Origin: Neoscytalidium dimidiatum
Taxonomy: Eukaryota; Ascomycota; Dothideomycetes; Botryosphaeriales; Botryosphaeriaceae
NCBI GenBank assembly: GCA_037367355.1
Contig: CM074704.1
Location: forward strand, 248,001 to 312,000
Length of the DNA: 64,000 bases
Reading direction: 5' to 3'
Shown: piece after piece, positions 1 to 11,200 of the stretch
How positions within the stretch are numbered: the stretch's first letter is position 1
How the letters are laid out: each line of letters begins with the position of its first letter
Made by a program: the position numbers and the translations under genes
The notes under the pieces: generated by a model
Seen by the model: only the letters and a program-made list of their open reading frames with translations
Told to the model about the DNA's origin: nothing
The model's database searches: none

Positions 1-922
1 AATCCACGTGGTTCGTCGTCCTCTCGATCTCCGTATGCGAGCTGTACGGCTCGAGCGCCATGATCGTCTGGCTGATATCCTCGTCGAAGTATAGCTGGCC
101 GGTGCTGACGATGTTGCCGGACGACACGGTACCGTTGCCGTAAATGACCCATTCCGTGTAGACCTGCGTGTGGATGTGTATGGCGCGCTCGACGTAGAAG
201 CCGGGGAAAATGGTCTTCATCTCGAGCACGCCATGCGAGTCGGTCGGCCACATGCCGCGTAGGAAGGTCGTCTCGTCGGTGTGCAAGTCCGTCTCGTCGG
301 TGTGCAAGTCCGTCTCGCCGATGGTAAAGTTGGTGATGTTGAGCTGCGAGAGGAGCTCCTCGAAAGGCGTGTTGGGCGAGAGGGCGGTGAAGCTGGAGTA
401 GCTGCCTGCAGCGCGGTTTTACTTGGTCAGTCCGCTGCTCGAGGGTAAGGGGACGGGGCTTCAGTTACCGGTGGCGTTGCAGTGCCAGAAGCTGACGAGC
501 GCGTTCTCCAGGGGCTCGCAGGTGGCCATGTCGAGAACGCCAACGTCCAGCCAAAGAGGAACACCGGGCTGGTCTTCAGACATGTCCTGGCGCAGGATTT
601 GAGAGCGAGGCCAGACGTACGGACCCTGGGTCACCTCGGGAGTCAACACACAGGTGTCATTCTGGATGACATCGTAGTAAGGAGCCTCGGTGGTAATTTG
701 GTACGTAGTATTGCCAAACCGCTGTGCCGGACCCAACGAGCGCTTCTCTTTCATCCTCCTGGCATAGCGCTTCTCGTTGAACTTAGCCACCTGTGAGGCA
801 CATCGTTGCGATAGAGCGGCACGGCGCTGCAATTCAGCACGAGGGACATGATGACCGCCAGGGTGGGCCTCTACGGCGCTGGAAAGAAGCCCAGTGGCAA
901 AGAGAGCAGCATGAAATTTCAT
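1..922 (-). CDS. Secreted intradiol ring-cleavage dioxygenase, 3' end outside the window
   Basis: Probable extracellular Fe(III) intradiol dioxygenase, the family that opens catechol-type aromatic rings between the two hydroxyls. Exon 1 is 469-922 and exon 2 runs from 405 past the window start. The 63-bp intron (406-468) has a GTAACT donor and a CTGCAG acceptor and keeps the frame (ATG then SYSSF). The N-terminus is a signal peptide ending near VEAHPGGH. Visible family motifs are TQGPYVWP, VSFWHCNATG, LRGMWPTDSHG, and FPGFYVERAIHIH, which carries the second tyrosine and the two histidine iron ligands; the first tyrosine is in GPY. The reading ends near HVD at the window edge. A TATA box lies about 85 bp upstream of the ATG. 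An in-frame 7-residue duplication lies just before the LRGMW motif. Family assignment is firm; the substrate is unknown. Confidence 0.88.
270..311. repeat. Two tandem 21-bp units inside the dioxygenase gene
   Basis: Two identical 21-bp units (270-290 and 291-311) are followed by a partial third unit. On the minus strand the unit encodes a seven-residue repeat, ETDLHTD twice, so it preserves the reading frame. It lies in the loop before the conserved LRGMWPTDS motif. Confidence 0.9.
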
Positions 923-1005
923 TTTAGGAGATAAACCAGATATGCAACGATTGACGGGTGAACGAAAGGCTGCAGAAAGATACTCTTTCCCCTAGATTCC
1001 CCGCG

Positions 1006-1014
1006 CTTTTATAT
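1006..1014 (-). promoter_or_regulatory. TATA box of the dioxygenase gene
   Basis: On the minus strand the sequence reads ATATAAAAG, about 85 bp upstream of the ATG at 922. A pyrimidine-rich leader lies between the two. Position and sequence are typical of a fungal core promoter. Confidence 0.55.
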
Positions 1015-1029
1015 GAAGTTTCCATCCCC

Positions 1030-2160
1030 CAGAGCTCGACCAATTAGGCACGCTCTGTTTCAAGCTGCAGTGCATGATGACTGCCTGTCCCTTGCATCAC
1101 GTATCGAAGAAACGCCGACAGCCAAGAGCTTGGCGGTAGCAATATGGGGAGAGCTGCTAAATGCCAAGTCCACTTAAGATCCACAAGGCAGGCCTAATAG
1201 AGAACGGAACGTCTGCAATTGGATGGTCGGAGTGTTCCAATGGTGGATCTACAACTATAAGCTGACGTATACCGGTGAGTCTGAGCGTGCCAGGCCAGAC
1301 CCAGAGAAGGTCCGTGGTCAAAGAGACGTCGGTTTACATTGCCCTTCATAGTCTCTGGAACAATCTTCCAGCGGATTCAAGACTGCGTATTGGGAAAGTC
1401 GGGATATCCGACATTACAGAATCGTGTCACTTGCCTCTACCGGCATAGTGTGCAATGCCCTACCTGGGACCGTCAACTTTCGTGTTCCGTCGGCCCGCTT
1501 TGCGACCCACTACATGGATGAAAGAGAAACATAATGTTTCGCATATTTCAGACAATCTCTACTTTCATAAGCCTCAGGATCTGAGCGGACCCCCACAGAT
1601 TACTTATCTCTTCGTGCATAACTTCGAACCTGCGTAAACGAGCTGTCTCGTTCGCCCTTGCGCTAAATCTGTTTCCTTAGCCTATTTCTAACTAGGTAAT
1701 AGTTTGCCTAAACGATAAAATTGCGCTTATGTGTTTATGACACAGCGTTCTGCAATCCCAGCGCACTCCTCGCTTGCTACAACTCAACCGCTTTCGCTTG
1801 TTCGGCATCTCTTGGTGAGATGGGACTGGGTGAGTACCTGACTGAATAACTTCGCTGCTGGATTTTCCAGTTTTACGGTAATTGATACTGACTGATAAAT
1901 CCACGATGCTCTAGGTGTCAGGGGTGCCCGGCCCGACTGCTTTTCTCGTCGCATATCCTCACCTCTTCTTGTACTCGCCAAACGAAAGCACCCAAGGATC
2001 TTCGCTCCGTGAGGTTTTAGTAAGAAGGGGCCGAGTTTGCGGCTCTTCTAAAGTTACAATGAGTAACGGGGAAGATGCGCTTTACATAATAAGCCATAAA
2101 TACTTCTACAACGATTGATGTCCACCAAGATGTAATGTCCACATAACTAGCGATCAATGA
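1030..2160. other. Intergenic, no supported gene
   Basis: Ordinary base composition, with CA and TG present, so this is not RIP-mutated. Only short unconvincing open frames occur on either strand, none with a recognisable motif. It holds the promoter of the dioxygenase on the left and the tail of the decayed GH27 gene on the right. Confidence 0.6.
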
Positions 2161-2167
2161 TAAAAGC

Positions 2168-3420
2168 TTACGTCGCCCGATCAGCACAAGACTTACAGCT
2201 CTCTCGAACGAATTGAACGACCGTATCATGCGCTTCCAGCTCCACTGTCCACCCCTCGGACATATAGCCGAGGTCCTTGTCCATCCAAGCATTTGAAACG
2301 TCATATATTCTCCCTTCCTCCAAATTTGAAACCTCTCCCTACATTGCCGTTTTGATCATTGAGTCATCAGCGGTGTTGAACAACAATACGACTGTCTCGT
2401 TCCGTCCATGCCCAGCCCAGGACTCCGCCGGATCAGTCGTGTTGAATGTCCAATCAGCATTGGTGCCTCATTTGTACGGCATACCGGGCAAGTGTCTGTT
2501 CAGTGAGATGGCCACGTACTCGTCCTCCAGCGCATTGAACGGCGTGCTGATCAAGAACGGCGACTGCATGACTACCCAGAAAGCAAAGTGGGAGCGAGAA
2601 TCTGCCAAGCTCAGCTCCTCATTGCCCACCTCGAGCATGTCGGCGTCGGCATAGCCCCAGAAGTCGATGCTGGTGAGCTAGAAGGAGTTCAAGATCGAGA
2701 TGCGGAGGACACCATCCCAGCGGTCTGGAGCCACTCGTCAGCGCCCAACGGATACTAATGCTATAGCTAGTGCAGCATAAACGCAAATGTCTTTAGACAT
2801 ACGCCACGAGCTGCCCATCTCGTTTCCACAAACACTGACGACAGCGTAGCTCCAGTTGCATATGCTGAATACGATCGGGCGTTCCTGGGCGAGGAGGACA
2901 TCACGCATGCGGCGGTGTCGCTCGCCATGTTGGGCTCGGTGCAGTCGTACCCGTCGGCACAGAGGTTCGTGGTTTGGGATACCTGCAGCGGACATCAGCT
3001 CGCTTCTACATCGTAGAGAAGCTTGCTCACACGTTCCGTTGCTCATCTCCTCGCTCTCAAGGTTATCGCCCACGCGGTACTAGCATTCATCCGTCCAATC
3101 GGACCGCACGCCCCAGTTCTCCTACTTGATCTACCGCTTCCTGGTAAGAAGGAATGATCTGATGGCAAGACAAACTACCACTCACAGTCGACGCCCCACT
3201 CCGCCCACGTCTACCCTTTCGTTTCCCAAGCTCGCCGGATATCCCGCACTGCTGTAGGTGCCGATCTTCAGGCCTAGATCGTGTACTTGAGAGATTGATT
3301 GGCCTGCAGCCTTTGACGTCCTTTGACCCAGCTTGCTCCGCGGAGAAGATCCCCCGAAGCATTCAAAAACATCGTTGCAAGAATAGATTGAGGTTGGGGG
3401 GAAGATTCATAATGCGGACA
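2168..3420 (-). pseudogene. Decayed GH27 alpha-galactosidase gene
   Basis: Read on the minus strand, fragments in several frames follow the order of a fungal GH27 alpha-galactosidase, which removes terminal alpha-galactose from hemicellulose or galacto-oligosaccharides. Near 3290-3220 is LGLKIGTYSSAGYPASLG. Near 2900-2790 are RPIVFSICNW and SSWRMSKDI. From 2690 down are IDFWGYADADMLEVGN, which includes the region of the acid/base aspartate, and FWVVMQSPFLIST. The C-terminus contains LGYMSEGWTVELEAHDTVV and ends at a stop at 2168-2170. In-frame stops interrupt it at 2678-2680, 2468-2470 and 2339-2341. Frame changes break the N-terminal half, and the start with its usual GWNSWN motif is not found. 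At the last two stops the family normally has tryptophan, so TGG to TGA or TAG changes are likely. A product is very unlikely. Confidence 0.82.
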
Positions 3421-3760
3421 CCACCTCACGTGCGAATCCGCTTCGTGGAGCTTAACCTACCAATTCAAGATCATACGTAGCGGGGAAGCTTCAAGCCGAA
3501 CGGAGGTGGGTAACCTGATGTGTTGTCATTACCAAATCTTCACTCTTTCACCCGACCATGTCTCGGCGCGACGTCTCTGAATTCTCATTTATATGAAGCT
3601 ACTCAACGGCGTATGCAACAAGGCTGACACACGGCAAGGGAAATTTATAATTGCTGTTGTGTAGCTGAGTGATGAAAAATGACCATTTAGATCAAAGCGG
3701 ACCTTTGCGAGAGTTGTCCACATTTAGGCCTGGCCCGCCCATCGTCGATAACAGTTTACA
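3421..3760. other. Spacer between two pseudogenes
   Basis: Nothing recognisable. It may contain further decayed N-terminal sequence of the GH27 gene and the lost C-terminal half of the rhamnosidase gene, but I could not align any of it. Confidence 0.4.
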
Positions 3761-3763
3761 GCC

Positions 3764-4960
3764 CTATGCGCCAGCACGCGGCCCTACAGAATTTGATCCC
3801 TGGGAAGAAAAAGCCCGATTCGTAAGACACAGCAACGCCATATTCATCTCCGCAGCTATACATGGTATTCTCCACCTTTCCGTTCTTATGCACCACCAGT
3901 ACCTCACCGTCTGCCAGCTCGTGCTGTTGAAAAGGCCGCTCTCTTCATCAACTTCTCCATGGATGTAGTTCATGGCCAGCGGGTACTTGTCACAAATTCC
4001 GTCAAGTAGTGCCCGGTCCCCGGTGTCCGGGTAGTAATTGTACGTCCCGATCATCCTCCACATGTAGTAGCTATCGCTATCTTTGACGAGCGTGGGAGGT
4101 CCCGATCGCGGAATCTCAACGCTATCTACTTGTAAAAAAATCGCATCAACGCGCTCTTCAACAGATGTTGCATTCGGGAAAGCTCGCCCGAACGTCATAC
4201 ATCACTTGCAGCGCATTCCGCACGCTCTCCGTATCGTGGACAGCCACGGAACTCGATGCCACCGCCACACCCGTGTCCCCGGACCACTGCGCTATCCCTC
4301 TTCGCACCATCCACAAGAGCTATATCGCTCGGACCCAGATGCGCATCGTTCGCCCCGGTCTCGCCGGACACGAACGGGTAGTGTCGGCCTGCGCCGGGTG
4401 GCACCGCGTTCGTTTGCACCGTGCACGCACTTGCGTATCACATTCGGTTGAGCAGCTCGTCGGTGCTGTAGAAGTAGCCCATGTACGGCCCCAACTTCGA
4501 CCATGTCGGCGCGAATACGACCTCGAGCGCGATGCTGTCGAGGGTGGCGGAGACAGGCGCGTCGAAGTTGGTTGTGGCGAGGAAGACCGTGAAATGCCGA
4601 AATCCTCCGCAAAGAAGCGCATCGGGCGTCGCGTAGCTGTGCGGGTCGCTGCGGGCGTGGAGTTGGTGTAAGTCATTGTTTCTTGGCAACTCGCTCGGTT
4701 GGAGGTGTCGGGTGCGGCTCGATCCGATTTTTGGCTGGGCTGAATACGGGGCCCATGGATAAGTTGTTGCTGGTTGTGGTGCAATTGAGGCGGACTGTGG
4801 CCCCAACTTCTAATCGAAAGTCGAAACCAAGGGTGGAGGGGTTACTTGTCCGGTCGACAAATTCGAGTACTCTGAAATGACGGACGCTTTGGATAGGGAA
4901 ATCACGAATCGAGGGGAGATTGGTGCGGAAGGTTGAGTAGATGTACGAAACCCAGTCAAG
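3764..4960 (-). pseudogene. Decayed, truncated GH78-type alpha-L-rhamnosidase gene
   Basis: Minus-strand fragments match the fungal six-hairpin glycosidases related to alpha-L-rhamnosidase (GH78), which release rhamnose from pectin or glycosides. From about 4958 the N-terminal beta-sandwich can be read (LDWVSYIYSTFRTN, then FDFRLEVGATVRLN). After it come GGFRHFTVFLATTNF and MGYFYSTDELLNRM. The usual tryptophan after NRM is a TGA stop (4438-4440). Then follow QTNAVPPGAGRHYPFVS, ALVDGAKRD (the catalytic-domain signature) and YYMWRMIGTYNYYPDTGD, with frame changes between them. Similarity stops near 3764-3850, so the C-terminal half is missing. The 5' end abuts the transposon island. It is non-functional. 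Confidence 0.78.
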
Positions 4961-5043
4961 TACATTAGCAAAATTCCCCGAGCGCCAAGCTACTAAGTTG
5001 TCGACCCCGTATCGACCCTATACCAACCCGGGTTAGAACGTAG

Positions 5044-5068
5044 GGACTATAACCTTAATTTATAGTCC
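5044..5068. repeat. Hairpin at the left edge of the island
   Basis: A perfect 9-bp inverted repeat (5044-5052 with 5060-5068) and a 7-base loop, a few dozen bases inside the left limit of RIP-mutated DNA. It may belong to the end of the first retroelement. Confidence 0.5.
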
Positions 5069-5810
5069 GGCCCGACCTAAGAGCCTCTAGAGCTTTTAGA
5101 GATTCTAGAGCTTTTAAAGCTTTTAGAGGTTTTAGTACTTCTAAAGAGTCTAGTTATTTTATATATATATATAAACGATTTCTAAGAAAATACTTATTTT
5201 TTTTATATAGCCTATATATATAGAATTTACTAAAGCTCTCTCTCTATAGCTATTAACGCTATTAAAGAAAGAAGATAAAATTTAAATAATTAAGTAAAAT
5301 TCTATAGGTAGACGATAGTTATAATTATATATAGATAATAGTTATACTTATATAAAGATAATAACTATACGCTATTATAAACTCTAGAATATACGAGCTT
5401 TATAGTTATAAAAGATACGAGCTCGTATAGAAAAATAAGCCGTAAGACTCTAAGAATCTTATATATAGCGGAGCCGTACTTCTTAAATCTATACGAGAGA
5501 ACTAAGAATATAGAATAATAGCGTATATAGAAATACTAGTAGATAATAACTACCGCTTATATAAGAAGAACGCTTATAAGTATAATAACTAAAAAGAGAG
5601 TATAAGCTAATAGAAAACCTATAGAAGATAAAAAACCGTATAAATAAAAAGTAGAAGGTTAATAAGAACTAATATTATAGAATAAGAGTATAGCGGTAGT
5701 ATTATCTACTAATATAGTTAGAAGTTAGAAACTAGAAAAAGAGTCTAAGTATCTATATTACGTAATAAGCTATATAGCCTACTTAGATTAATCTAATTTA
5801 AGTTCTCTAA

Positions 5811-5852
5811 TCTAATACTATTAATCTAATAGTATTAATCTAGTAGTATTAA
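5811..5852. repeat. 14-bp tandem repeat, three units
   Basis: Three units of the form tctaatagtattaa at 5811-5824, 5825-5838 and 5839-5852. They differ at one or two bases. They lie in the non-coding AT-rich part of the first retroelement remnant. Confidence 0.7.
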
Positions 5853-6947
5853 TTTAAATTATTATAGTCTTTCTATAGTATATAGATACGCTCGTTAGAT
5901 AGTACTTTAATTCTTATAGTTAATTTAAAGTTCTAATTTAATATTATATTAACTTAAAGGTAATAAAGCCTATTAAACTTCTATATTACGTAACTTCTTA
6001 TTCTATTACTATTCTTCTTTCCTTATCTTTAAGATAAATTCTTTAATAAATCTAAATCTATTAGGCGACTCTAAAGTCTAATAGTAGAGACTCTATTATT
6101 ATACTTTAACTACTATTCTTATAGAAAAGAAAGCGATTTAATTAGAAAATAAAAAGTATTTTCTTACTTTCAAAAGTACTAATAGTATTAGCTATTATAG
6201 TAGATATACTAAGTAGTAAATACGTATAAGAGATATAGAATATTCTTAGCTTATAACTACCGCTATAATAAGATATAATAGTAGAAAATTAATACTCTAA
6301 TATATTAACTAACGAGAAGCTACTTAATATAATTCTAGAACTATAAAATAAAAACGTAATTCTATATATCTAGCTTACTTAAATACTAGCTCTACTACTA
6401 GCTACTAAGATTAAGATCTTAAAGCTAAACCTATACTATAGAGACTAAAAGAAGATTTAAGCCTTTATTATATAGCTAAATAACTATATATATTTTATAT
6501 ATAATAATTTCGCTAATTCTATCGAATAAGTTTTATACGCTAGTATCTATCTTAGAAAATTAGTAGAATAATAGTTCTAATCTTTTAAGCGCGAGTACTA
6601 AAAGAAACCCGTATATCTATAGTTTAAAGTAATTTTAATAATCTTTAATAACTATTAAAACTTTATAAAGTAGCTTAAGATAGTCTTTAGTAGCGTTAAT
6701 AAAAATTATCTAGCTATAAGAATTTTTATAAGCCTAAAGTAGAAAGAAATAATTTAGAACTATATAGCTAAATTTTAAGATATAGTATATCTTATAGACG
6801 AGTATTCTAATTTTACGCTATATATCTTCTACTACTAAGAATTAAGAGATAAGATTAAAAAAGCTATAACGTACTATAAGAAACTAGAAACTCTTAATAA
6901 TATAATTAAGTTAGCTCTACTTATAGATAAGCGCCGTACGAAGAGAT

Positions 6948-8054
6948 ATTTATTTATTTATTTATTCGTTTAACGTCCTTATATAAGCTAAGCTTATAAA
7001 AGACGGCTAGTCTACTAACGTATCTAATCCGGTATTTTAACCGGAGTTTTTATTCGGGTTTTCTTCGAAAAGGAGTCTAGAAATAGTAGGAGCTAAGCCG
7101 GTACTTTTTAGAAAGAAATAGGAAAGTAAGTAGGGAGATAAGAAGAGGTAGAAGATAAACGAAAAATAAGAGAGAATAACTTCTTTTTTAAGGAGAGACT
7201 AAAGTTAGTTTTTTAAAAGTACGTATTTAGACTTCCGTCGAAGTAAGTTCTAATAGCTACTTTCGGGTAGCTATTTTAGTTATCGATAAAAAGCTTAGAA
7301 GAGCCTTCCGTTCTTCTTCGATATTAAAAACGAGGTCTAGGGATAGGTTTTTCGTTTCTAGACTAGTATATATATCTTCTCTTTCGAGTCGATACTTTTT
7401 ACAGTCTAGAATTAGATATCTAGGGGTTTATTTAGCCGTATTATTATACGGGTAGCTATTAGAGGGGTTTAGTCTAAAGCGGTTTAGATAGGACTTAAAG
7501 TATCCGTATTCTATTTTAAGCTAGTAAAACGCGGAGCTAGTTTCTCTCTTTGTAGAGAGGTCTATTAACTTTCGTTTTATTTTCTAGTTAAACCGCCTTA
7601 GATAAGACTCTTTGTTAGCTATTTCAACATTATTCTATTTTTACTACTGAATTAATAAATCTTTGCGTTAGTTAGTATTTAAAAGAATGTGCTAGTCGAT
7701 TCGTTATTCGGGTTTATTTTATAGGCGTATTTAGCTGGGAATCTACTTCGTTTACCGTGTAAAATAGCCGGGGACCTATTCTAATTAAACTAAATTTCCT
7801 TTTAGGATAAGCTTTTTAGCTACGTTTAAAGCTCGTATTTACGCTAGCTATTCTAGATTTCCGGATAGTATTTTTAGACGGTAGAGCGCGGCCTAGTTAT
7901 CCGCGTAGACTCTAATATCTTTATTAGTATATCCGTTTTTAACTACGAGTTTAAGGGCTCTTATAAGAGCCTCTAATTTGCTATTATAAACTAGATTATT
8001 ATCCCTAATATTTCCTACTATAATAGTAGTTTCGTCTTTAAGGATAGGGTTATT
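6948..8054 (-). mobile_element. LINE A, 3' part (Tad/I-type non-LTR retrotransposon)
   Basis: This is the reverse complement of the 3' end of LINE E (about 42900-44030). It starts with the TAAA-type tail on its 3' end (6948-6967) and continues through the zinc-knuckle and RNase H coding region. It inserted into the gag region of the preceding element. Its 5' continuation is cut at 8054 by gypsy-1. The missing continuation is found at 17328-17882 in opposite orientation. RIP has changed nearly every CA and TG. No coding capacity remains. Confidence 0.8.
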
Positions 8055-8287
8055 TATTAGACCCTTAAGGCTTAGATAGTAGATTAGGCCGCCGGATAAG
8101 TACCTAGCGGCTCTATAGATTAGGTAGGAACCAGAATAACGTTATTCCGTAGGCTTAGTTATAGTAGCGCCGAGGTAACTAGGTATATCTATCTACCTAC
8201 CTCTCTATTACCTTCTCTTCTTTTTCTCTTTATACTTAGATTTCTTCTTAATAGTAATACTATCCTTTTAGTTTAAGCTGCCTTATA
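8055..8287 (+). repeat. 5' LTR of gypsy-1
   Basis: 233 bp. It is near-identical to 13869-14101 and matches, in inverse, the LTRs of gypsy-2, -3 and -4. The terminal bases read TA..TA, expected from TG..CA after RIP. Confidence 0.9.
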
Positions 8288-11200
8288 TAATCTAAGTACT
8301 AAAATCTTAGTATAGTAGTTTAGCTACTACCCGACCTAGTAATATCTAGTAACCTTCTTAGACCTAGCGAAGCTTACTCGGTTACCTAGTACTAGAAAGG
8401 CTAGATTACCTTTACTACCGAGAAAATCTTTACTTAGTATAAACTACCGCCGATAAAAGCTAAGACGTTCTAGACCCCCTAAGACTAACTACTAAAAACT
8501 ATACTAACGACTCGCGGACGCTCTACGACGATCGATAAAGAAGATATATAGCTCCGCGTAGCTACCGTCGGCTCCTCTAGCTAGCGCACCTCTAGTAAGA
8601 GCCGCGCCCTTATCCTAGACGATATCGAAGGTCTACCTAATATCGACCTTCCTTAACTTAAACTCGAAGACCCTCTACCTAAGTCCGCTATTAGAGTTCT
8701 TATCGATCTTAAAGTAGACCTAGCGTAGTCCCCCGTTTATAAGCCGTAGTAGTACCCTAAGAATATAAAAATCTACGGCTTTAAGAACTTTAGTAACCGT
8801 TTCTCTAACGCCGCCGTCCGCGCTAGGCTTCTTATCTACCTCTACGAGACTATAGCTAAACTTAATACTACTTTAAAGAACCTCGCTCGTATTCGCCTAG
8901 AGCGTAATAACCTCCGCGAGGAATAAGACGCTCTTTAGCGTACGGGCGTTAAATAAGAAGGCTAGATTACTAACCTTACCTACTCTCTCGAAGAAAGAAA
9001 CCGCGAAAACGTCTAACTACGCGAGCTTAACCGCTAGGCCTTCTAGCGCCTTAATAAATACGCCGCCCGCGCCTAGCGTAAAGGCACCGTCGACTCTTAA
9101 GGAAATATTACTAAAGGCTCTCGTAAGATACTTACTAGTAACGTAGATAAGCTTACCGCCGCCGTACCCGATTACTTCGTTTACTTCCGCGATAATATTA
9201 AGGATAAGCTTACTATCGAGTCTGAATACTTCATGGCGATAACCGCCTATAGTCCGTTATATCTAGTAGCGCCTAGTCAAATCGCTAGTATAATACGCTC
9301 TTTCTCTATTAAAGAAGGTATAACCGCCGAAGAGTTTCTAAAAAGGCTTAGAAAGACTTACGGTATAGATAACGTAGCTAGAAAGATACGGATTAACCTT
9401 ACTAGAATCTCGTAAAGGTCCGACGAGGCTATTAACGTCTTTTACGCTCGTATCGCTACCCTCTAGAACCTAGCTAGTACTAACGAGGAAGAAAAAATAG
9501 AGACTCTTCGTTCCTCTATTAACCGTAACCTTAGGTTTAGTATCCTAGCTACCGAGTACGAATCCGTTAATAAAATACTTAACGCCCTACGTAGTATTAA
9601 GGCCCGCTTCGGTAAAATCCGTATTAACTACCCTCGTAATAAAGATAAGCCCTAGACTACTTCTACTACGAATAATAATAATAGTAGCCGTATAACCCTC
9701 GCTCCTCTACTCTAATAGTAAACGTCGCTCGAACCTAAACTCGACGGCTCTACTGCCTAAGCCTAGAATAGTCGGTATCTAGTATAAATCTAAGTCTAAC
9801 TCTAAGAGCCTCGCTGAAGATTTCTAAGCTAGGCTCTAGCAGCTAGTAAGGCCGCTACTACCATTACCGCGGCTCGGATACTATACTTTATCGACCCACT
9901 ACTATTAAAGAATAAGCCCGCTAAGTTTAGTAGTATCGATATTAAGTTTAAATCCTCCGACTCTTAAAATCCTAGCTACCTTAGCGATTTAGAAAACTTC
10001 TAGTTCTAGAACTAAGTCGCTCCCTAGAATATACCGTAGAAGGGGCTACGGGTAAGCAAAGCCTACCTACTATTTCGAGGTTAAAAGTATTAGTTTCTTC
10101 CTTTATAGTAGATAACCGCTCCCGTATAGAAAAAGGATCCTATATAATCTTTAAGGCAACTATAAATAGTATAAATATACGTATTCTCCTTAATAATAGT
10201 AGCTAAGCTAACCTCGTTAATAAACCCTTTACTCGTAAATAAACTTAGTACTTTCCTCTTATAAAAGAATCCGTATAACCCTTAGAGACAGGTCCTTCTC
10301 CTAATAGTTAACCTACGGCTATCTAGTACCTATTATAATAGATGAGATCTAGGAATAAGCCCTCTACTACGTCATGGCGTATAGTGCGTATTCTATCGTC
10401 TTAGGCGACTTCTAGCTCGGTACTACGACCTAGTATTAGCTTCGCCGATAGAATAGTAACGTTTAACTCGGCGGGTATTTTAAGAATAGATACCTCGCCT
10501 ACGATAAACTATATACGATAAGAGCTACGGACTACCGCCTTCGCTATCTAACCCTTGAAGTAAGATATCGATATTTAGTTCTATAGTACGCTACCTTTAT
10601 CCATACTTATAAGAAAGACTACTAAGACTTTATTCTAAATAGAGCTCTAACGAGGCCGCCTTCGCCGCTTTACTATCGTGCCGTAGTAAAGAAGTAGATT
10701 ATTAGAAGTTTATAAAGGGTAGGGAACTTATAAAGGAGAACTAACTCCTTAAGCTACCTAAGCCTACTACTAGATAGAGAACCTCTAGGATATTAAGAAA
10801 GCCGACGAGCTCGTACTCTATCGCCTGAGGACTATAAGATTAACCTTAAACTCGGATCCGAATCTCTCACGTTAAGAACTATAAGCCGATATCCTCTTGA
10901 AAGCGACGTATTATAAGTATATCTAGAAGTATCTAGGTAAAGACTAGATCCGCTCTAGTACCTTCACACGTATCTATCCTAATACTTATTATTAGAAAAC
11001 CCTCTAGAGGCCTTAAAGTATACGTTAACTACTAAGCCCTTAATATAATTACCGAAAGAACTAGTACCCGATCTCTAATATTAACGAGACCCTTACCCGC
11101 CTAAATAAGGCTAAGATCTTTACTAAACTCGACGTTATTACCGTCTTTAATAAGATCCGTGGAGGGCTATAAATATCTTACCCTTTAATACCCGCTTGAA

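Larger units (their letters stand above)
4995..6947 (+). mobile_element. RIP-mutated LTR-retroelement remnant with a gag domain (second family)
   Basis: CA and TG nearly vanish from about 5000 onward. From about 6420 to 6930 the plus strand, read through RIP-type stops, gives a retrotransposon gag core: AFII.LNNYIYF, then NSIEQVLYASIYLRKLVEQ, then NYIAKFQDIVYLIDEYSNF, ending YYKKLETLNNIIKLALLIDK. This differs from the gag of the four gypsy copies further right, so it is a separate family. LINE A inserted into it at 6947 and I do not see its pol region in the window. The part before 6400 has no readable domain; LTR limits are unresolved. Confidence 0.55.
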
